Below, piece by piece: positions 52,706-64,000 of a DNA stretch of 64,000 nt (its first letter is position 1; each line of letters begins with the position of its first letter). A program made the translations under genes and the position numbers. The notes beneath the pieces are model-generated. The model saw nothing but the letters and a program-made list of their open reading frames with translations, ran no database searches and was not told the DNA's origin. Source of the DNA: Apostichopus japonicus (Eukaryota; Echinodermata; Holothuroidea; Aspidochirotida; Stichopodidae); NCBI RefSeq assembly GCF_037975245.1, contig NC_092570.1, forward strand, positions 13,528,501 through 13,592,500. Reading direction: 5' to 3'.

Positions 52706-53020
52706 CTATTTTGCCTTCAGATAGTTACAAAGCAGTGTGACTGCCGAGGCACTACGTCCTTTGCCTTTGCCATCTCCTATCCCATATATAAACTTCTGGA
52801 CAAAATCCCACGTATTGGAGCATTGCCATGGGTAGTGGACGTCTAACAAATAAAAAAGCTTGAAACACACGTCCACTGCATGCAATAAGCTACTGCATGA
52901 GACTGTCTGTCCTTCAACCACTACAAACAACTGTTCCGGAGACTTTCTCTCCCCAAGGGCTAGGATGAACGGCTGCGTCTGTTTGTTCCCCTCCAAAAAT
53001 GTGGGTATGTTGGTACCAAT
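52706..53020 (-). CDS. SAMD3-like gene exon 5: conserved C-terminal domain, stop
   Basis: This exon is 315 bases after a GTCTTCCAG acceptor and ends at TAG 52708-52706, covering residues 182-285. It is the best-conserved part of the family, with alternating hydrophobic strands (FILALGE, LFVVVEG), then CSSLLHAVDVCFKLFYLLDV and a final helix. Confidence 0.9.
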   Translation of the reverse strand: MGTNIPTFLEGNKQTQPFILALGERKSPEQLFVVVEGQTVSCSSLLHAVDVCFKLFYLLDVHYPWQCSNTWDFVQKFIYGIGDGKGKGRSASAVTLLCNYLKAK

Positions 53021-56000
53021 CTGGAAGACAATAGAACAAAATATATTAGTTTAGTTACTAAGGGTTCAGAAAGCCTGAAGGCTCATCGAGGAACCTTGGC
53101 TGGTTTTGGGCGTGGATGATAACTCGCCTTCTCTTTTCGAAGAGTGCCCAGACGTCGAGGCAGGGGTGTAACCAATCCAATCCCATCCTGCTCTTGGGAC
53201 CGCCATTTAACGTCCCCATCCGACGGACGACAGTGCACTCCAGGAGCTGACCACTTTCTCAGAACCCGGAGGAGCGGGAGCTGTCCAGCGTCACTGCTTA
53301 CAGCTGATGAGCGAGACTTATTTCAAGAGCCCCGTTCACCAACCCCAACCATTTCACAAGTCCACCAGACCTCGGCAGAACCAGGAATTCAAGTCGAAGA
53401 CCTCGTCCATCACAACTGCAGTTGCAGCCACCTCTGGAAAATTTACCCAGAATTGACAGGCAGGAATCGAACCGGGGACCTCTCGCATGCAAAGCAGGCA
53501 CTGTACCGCTAAGCCACACTCCCGCCACTGCATATTGATCGACACCTTCCAGTCTTTAGAAAGAGCGATATCCCTAATAAGTAGTGATTGCATCGGGTAG
53601 AATAATGGAACGAGGGTACCGGGTTACCCGTCAGGTAGGTTGCAGATGTTTCCTTCACCCACAACATTGCTTTAGGGGTGGGGTGGGGAAAAGCAATTGC
53701 CACTAAAATACGAGTTATATTAATGACAGATGCTGATGACATACTAATTGTGGATTTCTTCCCCACATTACTGGCATAGGCTGTTGCACATATCAATTAT
53801 CCTGAAGGGCACTTTGTGGCAATCTTAGCCTTGAATGAAAAAAATGAATGAATAAAACCCATTTCAAACAATGTCTCCATTCACACTTTGAATGACATTT
53901 GGACATTAAGCATTACCGATTCATTCAAGGTGTGGTCTGTCTGTTTCTATGCAATCTCCATGTCAAAATTGTACTGCAGAGTACATTCCATCATCAAAAA
54001 ACCTTATAGGTCCCAAGCCTTACACTGGCACTCACTCACAATGACCAGCTTCTCTGTCACAAACAGCAGTACCTATCGTACCATCATCATGTCAAGCACG
54101 CATCATACATTGCTATAGTACATAAAGCACAAGATGAAAATAAACTACTTTCCAAATACAGAAGAGCGATTCATGTCTCACCTCCTCAATTTGAATGAAA
54201 GACTGAAGAGCTTCTTCTACTGTTGCTCTCTTGTCGGGCCCTTTTCTTCCAGCTGTCCGCTGACTTCCAGTAGGGAAGAGGAGGCCCAAAAGTTGAAGTG
54301 CAACGTTAGATTCCTCGTCATCTGTAATACAAGGAAACAATTATACAATTGCCATTGCATATGTTATGAAAATAAAACTTCAGAAAAAAATAATGTTTGC
54401 AGTGCGAGTTCAAGGCCTACCAACAGGAAATAAACTCCAACCAAACCAACTGGACACTGTCAATTGTTGCAACATGGAGTTGCCGATATTGTGCGACATA
54501 CCAACATTTCAGGTCTGTAAGTTTGTCCCTGCATAGTAATATTCATTCAGCTAGAAATAATCTGTTGTCAGTCGTTCACACAAAGGCTGCTAATAAATAT
54601 GAAGACTACAAAGAAACAAGAAGGCTAGCAATTTGAGAAATTAGGCTATTGGAGAGCATCTGATCGACAAAAAGTGCTGAGAATTGGTTCGAAAGTTATA
54701 CACCAAATATACAAACCGCTCTCCATTAGCAAGTGATTACAATTTAGTGGTTCCATGGAACAAAGGAATGGGTGCATTGTACAGCTCTAGGAATAATCTT
54801 AATAACATTACACAATTATAGGGGGTTGGGTGGGAAGGAATGTAACCACCACCAACAAGTTAGTTAGAACACATGCCCCTTAACGCTCTCAGGTTGTTTG
54901 ATGAACACAACCTGATAGAAGAGCTCACCATACAAGTGTGGTAGAAATATATCACATGCTAAGAGGTCTCCTGCCAGGGAAAACGTTATAGTTGAGATAA
55001 TGCTTTACTCACCCCCATCTGTCATCCCACGTAAGTTCAACAGGGGTCTCCACTTCAGTTGCCGGTCGGCATACTGTATGACTTTTGTACAGAATCCCGG
55101 CCACTTCATATAGAGGGAATCGCACAGCTCCGGGAACAGAATCCTGAAATCCTGCTCTACCTGTAACAGATAGCACAACGGGAAAACATGTTGTAATTCT
55201 AAACAGATCACATACATTTTGCGCCAATATTTAACCCTTCGTGCCCCAGGGTGACATGAATTGTCACAGATCATTCATAGTTCACGTAGACCTTTTAACT
55301 GGCGTAGCTGTCTGATTCTTTGAACACCCCCGATGCGGTTTGGCATTTTATGCAGTTTATGGCATGCCAACTGGCAGACAACCAAGTGCACTTTATAATG
55401 TCTGGCATGTCAGCAGTCCACCCTCAGAATTTTGGAAGCCAAGATTTAACCACTATATTAGCCGCTCAATGAAGTTTGATTGACTCTACGAACTAGCCAA
55501 ACGCTGTGCAGAAGCCTACTAAGAGGCCTCCTCATAGTATGCGTATTCTTTGTCGGGCAAGTGAAGGGGCACAGAATTGTTTATTCGTGACAACAAAATG
55601 GTCATAAAATAGGGCAACCAGGCTGAACAAAGTCACAAAGAAGTAAAAACCACCCAGTGTAATAAATTTATTTTCTCCGACTAGTTAATGTCTAACTCGA
55701 GAAACTACTTGTAACATTTTGAAAAGTATGGGGATGTTGCAGTGAAAAAACATGGGAGTAGACCGCCAAGATAGTTTCATAGCTCATAGTTGATGCAGGT
55801 AGGTAGATACCCTTGTGGTTGATCACCAAGAGTAGACCAGTGTTTATAGGCAAAAGTTTGGTGCAGTTAGGGGTCTTTCTGGCCAATGCTCCTATGATTT
55901 ACTGAAATTTGTCACACTTACCATTCCATCCGTATCGATGAGCCGTGGATATTCCTTCAATAGCTCACGCAGCGGCCTTTCTTTTTCAGTCCGTATCTTG

Positions 56001-59000
56001 TTAGCACGGTACCGGCAAGTCTGCTTCATCATTTCAGTGACCTGTTGTGCAGGTGCATTGTGGTGCTTTAGCCAGTTAATCATAGCAGTCATGTCAGCAT
56101 CCTCAGGCATATCTTAGGAAAGATAAAGAATAATTCCCATTAAACAGACTAGCGGCCTTCAAAGAAGCTCCAAATTGTGGTCCGGAATTGAAGGGTTCAT
56201 GAATTAAAATGAAAGGTTTGGTTCTTAAGTTGAGCTCACTTTTAACTCGTCATGGTTTTATCTGCGCCATCTTTTTCCATCACTGGTTCGTCTTTCATAC
56301 TCTGTACTTAATGCTGAGCACCATGAACGCTGGCAGTATGTTCCATTTTTAAAGTCTTCAGCAAGACTTGTTCTGGGTTTGAATTTCAGGCGAAAGCGGG
56401 TGCTCTACCATTTGAGCTAACCGCTTGATAAAATGAGGAGATGATATTCTCTAGCTTGCACCAACTGACAGCGGCCAGGAGGGGGGGGGGGGGTGGGGGG
56501 TGTCGCAATTTGCTGAAGCAGAGATAAAATTTTACAGGGTACTGAACTAACTCAACTGAGCGACGATGAGACACACCGAAAAGCCCCAAGGAGGACCCGA
56601 ACCAGCTATCCTAAGATCCAGAGTTCAGATCCGTACTACACGGCCATCCGCTCTCCCCTGCCAGTCGGACGCGCGGCCGTGTTTGGCACGGCCTAACTAA
56701 CAAAAAACACGGCCTATAATCCCTAACACGGCCTTACTATATTGTACCAAGCCGTGCTAAATTGAGTTGTTCAAAAATAAATATATAAATATATAATAAC
56801 GAAAAAACACAGCTGCCGTTACTACTTGCACAAAATTATGGAATTCACAGAAAAACTATGTACATTCTTCATACACCGAGCGTCGAGCGATGTGACATTT
56901 CTCAAAAATGTTACCACGTGCGTAATAAAAATACAAAGAGTCCCGGATACAACAACATACGGCAAGGCCTAACTGTACCATGAAAAACAAAATCGCGAGT
57001 GGCGATGTAAATTTTTTGCTCGACGACCAACACGAAGTTAACCCCCGTTGATATAGTGTGTAGTTTCCCTCGATCAAGAAACAGACACTGTTGCATATGA
57101 TAGATCACAGTCCAAATCTGTATATATCACCCATCACCAGTTGGAGTGGCTCGTTTTTTTTCCCCGGTTAGGATGGGTTTTTTTGTACGGAGATAAACCA
57201 ACTTCAGCAACCAATTAAAAGTTGTGTATATAAATCATCTGGCCTCGCGGATTGGAATGTTAAGAGATCCGCTGGGAGATTCCAGGACGGAACACATAAA
57301 ATTCGCAAGGTATGGTACTATTATTTACTAAGCCAAGCTATAGGCCGAATTTTTATCGAGTCGAACAGTGTCAGTCGGAGACATTTTTTTCGTAACGAGA
57401 AGTCCAGAACGCAGGCTTGCAAAATGAAACGGACTATGCTTCACTTTTTTACTAAGGTATGGTATAATTTATGTCTAAAAGATGGGGTCACTGAGCGGTT
57501 AGAACAACTCATTCTAACCGAAGTATGTAGGCTGAAAGTACCGGTTAGGTGATGCTATTTTCATGGCGCAATGCATAACTTTACGTCCTTTTGTAGGTCT
57601 AGGGCCCAGGCTAGGCCAAGCAAGCCACCTGTCGATTTAACGATAGATAGTTTATTAGAGGTTGGTGGACGAAATTTTATTGTTGCTTGTCAACCGACGT
57701 AAGTTTGCGCACTTTACCGCCCCAAAGATAGCAATAGGGTACTAAATGCTTAGCCTAAACTGGGAGCCTAACTTCGAAAAACGGTTAACCTTCACTCATT
57801 CAGGCTGTTTTGCTGACTGAATTTAATTTTTGTAGTACAGTTTGAATACCTTTATGTACCTGTGTTGTAATTATGTGAAATAATTAAAGATTTTCTGTGG
57901 TAGGTTTAAACTACTTTCGCGCAGTTTATGGTGTGCAAACTGACAACGGGCGCGATAAAAATTGATTTTGTTGCTGGTTTTATAATTTCAACCGGACATG
58001 GCTCAATGATATTTTAAAGAATGTGAATTGGTGCATTGGAAATAGTGGAGTTTCTTCTCGACGTTTTATTTTCTTTTAATAAATTAATAAGTTATGAGAC
58101 AAGTAAAATGCAAAGAGCAAAATAAAAAAATTGCAGTTTACATAAAAATATGTTACGATTCATTATTATTTAAAGTTGTTTTTTAACATCTTAAGCCATG
58201 ACAAAGCCTTTACCTGTACTAGTGTACTATAATTTACTATACATACATTTTTGACAGAGGTCAACATTTAAGACAAGGTAATTTCTTTTAAAACCTTTTA
58301 TTCATTTTATGTACAGTATGTCTTATTTCTTGCTAAAACTAATATTGCTCCCCAAAAAATTGCACTTTCAGAGCACATTTTAACGCCATCTCAGGCCTGT
58401 AAAGTGCACCAAATCGCTTCATTTCGCTTCATAAGCGGGCCCCTTGACCCCACGCTATTGCGCAAAGCGTTCAACAAGTGCAACACCCTGCTTTCCATAA
58501 ACCACACCCTACCACTGCCAGTACCAGCACAATCCTACCTAAAGCCCTGGTGCTAAGTGCAACATCAGTATAATTTTGTCCACCATTTTTAATTTCGGCG
58601 GCCATCTTGGATTGGTGTGACATCATTTACTAGGCCTAGCTCATTTTCACCTCCAGAAATGGAAAGACAAGGTCTTTATCTTCAAAAATGATGTAGGCCT
58701 AGGCCTAGACCTCGAATGAATCCAAGCAACCAATTTTTTTCTATAAATAATTTCCTGAAACTGTTTGACAGTATTAAAATATTTGAAAAGTGCTCTGGCT
58801 AGCCAATGCACACTGTACATGTTAGGGCTGGCCTGGAAAGGGTTAATGGAGGCCCTAACGTAACGTTAGGCTAGGCCTACAACTCAAGTGCTTTACTGTG
58901 TGTAGCCTACACTTGTTGCAGCAACAAGTAAGTACGGCAACAACGTTAGGCTAGGCGTTCGGCCTAGCGCCGCTCTAATGTTTATAAAAAATTACCTTGA

Positions 59001-59059
59001 AAGGCTGGCAGGAATCTCTCTAGGCCCCACTCACGAAGTTTTTCTTCAACGAAATCCAT
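52706..59059 (-). CDS. SAMD3-like uncharacterised protein, complete gene of five coding exons
   Basis: The exons are 59059-58996, 56112-55922, 55160-55013, 54321-54182 and 53020-52706. They splice in phase at GT-AG junctions into 285 codons plus a stop. The N-terminus (residues 4-22, EEKLREWGLERFLPAFQ) resembles the first helices of a SAM domain but is not a full one. Residues about 75-95 (EYPRLIDTDGM - QDFRILFPE) and the C-terminal domain (QPFILALGERKSP, FVVVEGQ, CSSLLHAVDVCFKLFYLLD, VHYPW, FVQKFIYGI) match my recollection of the family annotated 'sterile alpha motif domain-containing protein 3-like'. That family is abundant in fish and invertebrates. No catalytic motif, signal peptide or membrane segment is apparent, so a cytosolic or nuclear protein is likely. 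Its function is unknown. The gene structure is secure and the family name moderately so. Confidence 0.85.
53060..53528 (-). mobile_element. tRNA-Ala-derived SINE (intron 4 of the SAMD3-like gene)
   Basis: On the minus strand from 53528 the head reads like a tRNA-Ala(TGC): GTGTGGCTTAGCGGTACAG (A box), a TTGCATGC-type anticodon arm (CTTTGCATGCGAGAGGTC), then GGTTCGATTCC (B box). A GC-rich body follows, including GACGTTAAATGGCGGTCCC, a segment I associate with marine-animal SINEs. The 3' boundary is approximate. Confidence 0.7.
54182..54321 (-). CDS. SAMD3-like gene exon 4
   Basis: This exon is 140 bases from a TATTACAG acceptor to a GAG|GTGAGA donor, covering residues 135-181. It contains LQLLGLLFP, the basic GRKGPDKR stretch and VEEALQSFI, which in the family leads to the C-terminal domain. 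Confidence 0.85.
54322..55921 (-). other. SAMD3-like gene introns 2 and 3
   Basis: The two introns (55161-55921 and 54322-55012) surround exon 3. I see no structured repeat or additional coding segment in them. Confidence 0.7.
55013..55160 (-). CDS. SAMD3-like gene exon 3
   Basis: This exon is 148 bases, from a CTGTTACAG acceptor to a GGGG|GTGAGT donor, covering residues 86-134. It begins VEQDFRILFPE and contains MKWPGF and a cationic segment, matching the family's middle region. Confidence 0.85.
55922..56112 (-). CDS. SAMD3-like gene exon 2
   Basis: This exon is 191 bases between a TTTCCTAAG acceptor and a GTAAGTGTG donor, covering residues 22-85. It is helical and basic (KQTCRYRANKIRTEKERP) and leads into KEYPRLIDTDGM, a motif typical of the family. 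Confidence 0.85.
56113..58995 (-). other. SAMD3-like gene intron 1
   Basis: The intron is 2.9 kb. tRNA-like SINE fragments occupy about 56380-56660, with A-box-like TAGCTCAAATGGTAGAGC on the minus strand and a G/C run at 56480. The rest, 56700-58990, is AT-rich with no exon that I can recognise. Confidence 0.75.
58996..59059 (-). CDS. SAMD3-like gene exon 1
   Basis: This exon is 64 bases from ATG 59059 to a CAAG|GTAATT donor. It encodes 21 codons plus one base, starting MDFVEEKLREWGLERF. The ATG is preceded by AAGTTC, so -3 is a T, a weak context, but no in-frame alternative is seen nearby. Confidence 0.8.
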
Positions 59060-59261
59060 GAACTTCAAAATTTCGGAGAAACACAAGCTACAACAACACC
59101 GAACGAACACGAAAAAACAGGATAACGGCGGGTGATACAGTCGTCTAAAGTTAGGGCTGATATACAGTTGCCGCGTAAATGCAGTTAAATTCTACCGACG
59201 CGACACATACATATGCTGCAGGCCAACATCTGCATACACGTGATATAAACAAGCCAATCAT

Positions 59262-59417
59262 ACCTCTAAACGAGTTATTGAACCGTAAACGTTTGAACTG
59301 GTTTGAAAATGATCCTTGAGGGATGAACAGAACCGGGGTCAATATGAACCGAATCGGTTCGAAATATTCTGAACCGGGAAAAGGTTCAAAAAATTGAACC
59401 GGCCTTTATTAGAGTGT
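59262..59417. mobile_element. Second GGTTCAAA-type element, upstream of the SAMD3-like gene
   Basis: Its right end TTATTAGAGTGT is the inverse of the ACACTCTAAAAA end of the element at 49229. It carries AATCGGTTCG, GAACCGGG, AAAAATTGAACCGGCC and TTGAACCG at the left. It lies about 200-360 bases upstream of the ATG at 59059. Confidence 0.6.
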
Positions 59418-59895
59418 ATATCCAGAACGTACGGCTCCAACATCCGCACTCATCACCCTCTTTCCTTCGTATCACCCCATGAGGCCTATCAGACACAGTA
59501 GCGTCGCTCGAACGCACGGGCCACCATTTACCACTCTTCATATTCCATATTTCCACGAGGCCCTCTAATGAATCCCTGGCCCCGGTAATTTTAGCAAAAA
59601 CTTAACTATACTGCTGCAGTGGAAACAAATTAATTCTTTTTGTTAATCTAAATACACTTTTTGCTCTTTTGTAATGAAAAGTTTTGTCCCATGTTGTTAT
59701 CATTCTGTTGATCAATTTAAAAACAACAAAATGCTTTTGTTGCCAAATTTAAAAATAATCGTAATAAAAAAATGTTATTTTGTTTCAAATTTTCATGAAA
59801 ATCATGAATTTGTATTACAGAATCACAGAGGTTTCGTATTGTAGTCGTATCGCTTGATTTTGCGGTTTGCTTCCTCAAACTAAAGTAATTACATG

Positions 59896-60270
59896 CAAGG
59901 GCGTAGGAACCGGGGGGCTGGGGGGGCGCTAGCCCCCCCAGTGAAAAATGTGGAGGGGCGGAAGTATCATTCCGCCCCCCCCCCCGCTTCGCAAGTCAGA
60001 AAACCCCTTTTTCATTTCCAAATGAGAAAAAAAATCTCATTTGGAGCACCAAATTGCATCTAAGGCCAGGTGAAAATACAAAATTAAGTTTACAAAATGG
60101 AGTGGGTGTTGAAGTGTGCCATATTGCACCAAATTGCATCTGAGGCCACCTGGAAATGCAAAAAAATCCAAAGAGGAGGGGGACACCCCCCTCCCCTTAG
60201 ACCCCTCCCCCAGGCCGGCCATCAGTCTTCAGCCCCCCCCCCCACTCAAAAGTACCTTCCTACGCCACTG
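59896..60270. mobile_element. hAT-type MITE (GGCGTAGGAA family), copy 2
   Basis: It has the same ends and interior as the copy at 3507 and is flanked by identical ATTACATG octamers at 59888-59895 and 60271-60278. Short open frames across it are fortuitous. Confidence 0.9.
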
Positions 60271-61338
60271 ATTACATGCATGTACCACGAGCCCTTCAAA
60301 TTTGTGCCCTTTCTTCCCACCGTCCCACCCCCACAGATTGAACACCGGGCACGGTGCCATTTTCAACAACCAATCTAATTTTTCTTTAGAGAGAATATAT
60401 GTTTTTTTTTCAATCCTGAAGTTGGATAACGATAATCCACTGGGTTCATTTATGAACGATCGCACGAACAGCTGATTGCTTTAAATGAAATTTAAGTTAA
60501 TATTATCGGCAACCTACTATATGAGAGACAGGAAATTTAATTTCCCGGAAACTGGCCTACGTTGAACCATTTCGTCTGATAAAACAAAAATTAAATAATT
60601 CACTTTAGTTTGTCTCATCAAGAACCATTTTATAAATATATTTTTAACGAATAATAATTTTTTTTAAAAAGAGCCAAAAACTTAAAAAAGCTTTGCTTGA
60701 GTAAAGTGTTTGTATCCCTAAAAGCTGCAGACGCACGTAACGAATGGCCATTGTTGGTAAAAGCTAAAATCGCACTTAATTAATTGTTGCCCCAATATAC
60801 CTTTTGTTGACACTCCATGAGTCATTCCCCCATCGTGGGCGAACTGTCTTAGCAGTTATACATGGAAGGTCCTTCAACAAATTAGAAAATCTTTGTTATC
60901 CAAATTCGAGACAGAAATTGTTAACAAACAAATAATGTTTGTTAATATTTAGCTTTCAAAGTTCTTTCAAGAGGATGAAAATGAGAAGAAGAAAAAAATC
61001 ATCCGAGAGAGTTATATACAATGTGCAGTTAACTGATGCGTTTGGTTTCGTGCACCCTACTACTGAATATGCCCCAAACTAACGAATTGCGTCGAAATCA
61101 AAAGTTATTAATTTTACCCATATAAATGGGGTAGAGGAGTGCGGCAAGTGGTTTTAATGGCGTCACTGTTACAGGCTCTGGACTGATATCGTCGTTAAGA
61201 CAATGTCAAAGAAAGAATATGTCAATATATCTTAAGATCAATAAGATGAACGTGGTTGCAAGTCGGTACAGAAAGTGCTTTGCAAAATATTAACACACAC
61301 ACGCACATACGAGCACACACCCATATATAATATATTTA

Positions 61339-61423
<85 letters not shown>

Positions 61424-62811
61424 TTATTTATTTATGTTTATATATATTTACTTATTAACTTAATATTTTGCCAGGTAACGGTACTTTCTGTACCGATTTC
61501 AAATCTTCGCTTCGCTCCTGTGAAAATTTGGTTTCTCAGAGTGCTCCCAACGCTGCGATTTTCGAACTTCAGAAACTCAGCTAAATGAAAGCGCGCCCTC
61601 GATATTGAATTACAACTAATACAAAAGTGTATAATTTTCCATTTATGTCAGTGTATACCGGTACCGACTGTTGCGCAGTGACAATCATCCGTTGTCAAGA
61701 CTTGGCTTACATCTCCATAGATTCACAGATATGTTATTAACGATATTTTGGCAGGACAAAGTCTTTTCATAACCTATGAATTAAATTAAATCTAAAACGT
61801 GTATGGGTGAGACTGAGAGGTTAATTCAGTTTTGTTGATTAGGTCTATACAGGTTGTTGTTGTTGTTGTTGCTATACCCACGCAGGGACGAGCTAAGAAT
61901 TTCAAGGATGGGGGATAAGGGTAGGGGTACCTAAATCATTTCTGATTTAGGTAGGGACATTGGTCCTCAATATGGAAGGGCGTCCGGGCCCGGAGCAGTT
62001 GTCCAGTAATTCTTTCCCAATTGAAAGTAAACAATCAAATGAATGATGGTTTACCCCTGGTCATGACCTCCAATCAAACTTAGCCATAGACAAGTGTCGG
62101 TGCGTGCACGTTCATGATTTCAAAAAACAAATCAGGTGATTCTATGAATGGGGGAGGTGGTGGGTAGGGGGGATGACACAATAGTTGCAAGGCGTGTTTC
62201 GTTGCAGGGGATTGTGGTATCATTTCCATCATTTTTTTTAAATTTATGTGTGTATACGACTTGTTTTAAATAATAAAAAAATGCTTCTAGCAGAGGTACG
62301 TCGAATTTAATATGATCCGGAACCCTCACTCCACAGTAGGAAAACGTACAAACTATGAAGGGTCAAGTGACGTGCTCCCATGTGCTTTAACATGTACTAC
62401 TCTTTGGCAGTTTGGAATGATAAGCGTTCCGTAAACAACAAAACACCCAGAACCTACGGTAAAACGGAAAAAAAATTGCTTAGGTTTGGATGATAATAAT
62501 GTTTAGATTTACTATCTCTGTCTCATAAAAAAAAACTTGATCTGCATGGACCCTGGCTGCTATTACAACATCTACTGCCAGAGTCTTATTAATTGCATAT
62601 GACGGTCACTCCTACCATGTTAGGCGCTTTTTACGTGCAAAAACGGCAAGGAGAGTAATGTTGCTAAGGAACAACGAATCTTGTCGTCAAAATAATCGTG
62701 CAAGCAGGGAGATTATATATGTTGCCATTACCAAACCGGGCAAATTGCGACAGTTGTGAACGTCGTCTGCTCACTGTTTCACCTTTTAGACAAGTGAAAT
62801 ATTGGTTGAAT
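60271..62811. other. Upstream intergenic region
   Basis: Apart from the (AT)n tract at 61341 and a (TTG)n run near 61854-61872, nothing was recognised. CAGGGACGAGCTAAG at about 61883 looks like a hAT left end, but no matching right end was found. Confidence 0.5.
61341..61419. repeat. (AT)n microsatellite
   Basis: About 79 bases of alternating AT, flanked by ACACACAC-like and TTTATTTATT sequence. Confidence 0.97.
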
Positions 62812-63057
62812 TTAGTTTAGTTAGAAGAAGGGTCAGGAAGGACAGTGTCCTCGATCATGAAAAGACCTCGAAAACCAAGAACCCAAACCTTAAAACTCAA
62901 AAGAAAGCAGTCTCCCCACACTGCCTGAAATACCGTACCTCTTTCAAGTACATTTATAAAGGCATTTACACTCTTATACATACCATCCGAATCGGGCATT
63001 CTATTTCACTCATCCACAACTCTCTACCAGGAGAAATTTTACCTGACATCCAACCTA
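62812..63057 (-). mobile_element. LINE 3' end remnant
   Basis: The minus strand encodes RVVDEWNRMPDSDGMYKSVNAF, the same type of reverse-transcriptase C-terminus as at 36248, and runs into a tail with CTAACTAAAC at 62812-62822. Frameshifts and truncation are evident. Confidence 0.6.
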
Positions 63058-63320
63058 CTCTGGCGTAGCCGGACGGGAAATAGTGCCCCCCCCCCACTCA
63101 GAAATTTCCGGCGATGGATCGGACGACTGAATTTTCTTTAGTGACCATAAGGGTAAATAATTAACGTTTTCTTTCCCCAAAATATGGGAACATACCATTT
63201 ACAGAAATAATTAAGTCTAAAGGGCATATTTTTGTTCACGATCGACGGTGGCTTTTCATGTGGGTCGTAAATGGAGACGGAAATTTGCCCAATCGGGGGG
63301 GGGGGGGGGCTACGCCTCTG
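63058..63320. mobile_element. Probable hAT-like MITE fragment
   Basis: GGCGTAGCC at the left and GGCTACGCCTCTG at the right are inverted. The left terminus is worn (CTCTGGCG) and no target-site duplication is visible. C and G runs lie near the two ends, as in the other elements of this type here. Confidence 0.45.
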
Positions 63321-63391
63321 AAGTTAATAGTATGGTTATAATTTCCGCCATGGATAAAGGAAAGCAGTCACCTTTTTCATTCTTTGAGAAG

Positions 63392-63760
63392 AATGGAAGA
63401 TCTTGACCGTGAAAAGTACACGACCAATTGTGTTATGGAAATTGGAACGTGGATTTATCAATGTTTTATTTTTTATGGATCAAAATCTGAAGAAATTGTC
63501 ATCATTTTGTCATATAGATTAAAATTTAAAAAATTAAAAAATGAAAGATCTTGATCGCGAAAAATACACACCTAATTATCTCATTATATCGTGGAATGTG
63601 AATAAACCAGCCGCGGTGTTATAGTTTCTTGTATGGAACAAAGAAATGTCGCTATTTTCATATATATTCAAGTATTTAAGAAAATGGAAGATCTTGCAAG
63701 CTAAATGAACTTAATTATTCCGTGAAAATGTCTATGAGAATAAGTTGTTCTGTGGATCAA
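63392..63760. repeat. Diverged tandem repeat, about 140-150-bp period
   Basis: GGAAGATCTTGACCGTGAAAA, GAAAGATCTTGATCGCGAAAA and GGAAGATCTTGCAAGCTAAAT occur about 145 and 140 bases apart, each followed by a TAATTnT.. segment. This is an old tandem array. Confidence 0.55.
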
Positions 63761-64000
63761 GGAAATTTAACGTACATGTCACTATTTCCATGCTGGATTA
63801 AATTCTTTAGGAAAATTCGGGGATATTTTCGCGTTCACGGGGAAGACGATATGATAGGAAAAATTTCTGAGATTTGTCGAGCGGTATACAAGATACATTT
63901 TCTACTGCTACGAGTCTAACAAGGATATAATGGAGTATTTTAATGAAGTCAACCGATCGAGGCGATTTTAATGCACAAGGCTACATCTCACCATTAGTGT
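63761..64000. other. Window end, nothing recognised
   Basis: A 65-codon plus frame at 63722-63919 shows no family motif. Confidence 0.5.

Noticed and set aside
53440-53520. Functional tRNA-Ala gene
   Set aside because: The boxes are good, but the acceptor end does not pair cleanly and the sequence continues into a SINE body.
53144-53593. Frames of 76-122 codons on both strands
   Set aside because: They fall within the GC-rich SINE body and change frame arbitrarily.

Overview
The window is animal nuclear DNA. It is AT-rich, has GT-AG introns, long (AT)n and G/C homopolymer runs, and many small transposon-derived repeats. The transposon types, the tRNA-derived SINEs and the two gene families suggest a marine invertebrate deuterostome, most likely an echinoderm. 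That placement is an inference, because no species-diagnostic sequence was recognised.

Two protein-coding genes can be reconstructed, both on the minus strand and both with complete, phase-consistent exon chains. (1) A glypican gene runs from its start codon at 48480 to its stop at 12372, with seven coding exons encoding 595 residues. It has a signal peptide, all 14 core cysteines of the family, an acidic and Ser-Gly-rich heparan-sulfate attachment region, and a C-terminal GPI-anchor signal. The arrangement of the Ser-Gly region resembles the GPC3/GPC5 branch. Its intron 2 is about 20 kb and filled with repeats. (2) About 4.2 kb upstream of it lies a five-exon gene (59059 to 52706, 285 residues). 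It resembles the multi-copy, uncharacterised 'sterile alpha motif domain-containing protein 3-like' family of aquatic animals. The two genes show no evident functional link.

Layout: 1-8700, intergenic and repeat-rich, with minisatellites, hAT-type MITEs and a broken hAT transposase fragment. 8700-12371, AT-rich and repeat-poor, possibly glypican 3' UTR and flank. 12372-48480, glypican. 48481-52705, intergenic, with a palindromic GGTTCAAA-rich element, a SINE and a large inverted-repeat transposon. 52706-59059, SAMD3-like gene. 59060-64000, upstream flank with a second GGTTCAAA element, a hAT MITE, an (AT)n tract and a LINE remnant.

The clearest non-genic signals are: non-autonomous hAT elements bounded by exact or near-exact 8-bp target-site duplications; four elements flanked by TTAA; a roughly 280-bp palindromic element with Grainyhead-type AACCGGTT sites upstream of glypican, with a relative upstream of the second gene; a 522-bp (CCCT)n tract; and a poly(A) signal of the SAMD3-like gene that appears to be supplied by the terminal repeat of a transposon. 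No previously undescribed enzymatic or defence system was found.
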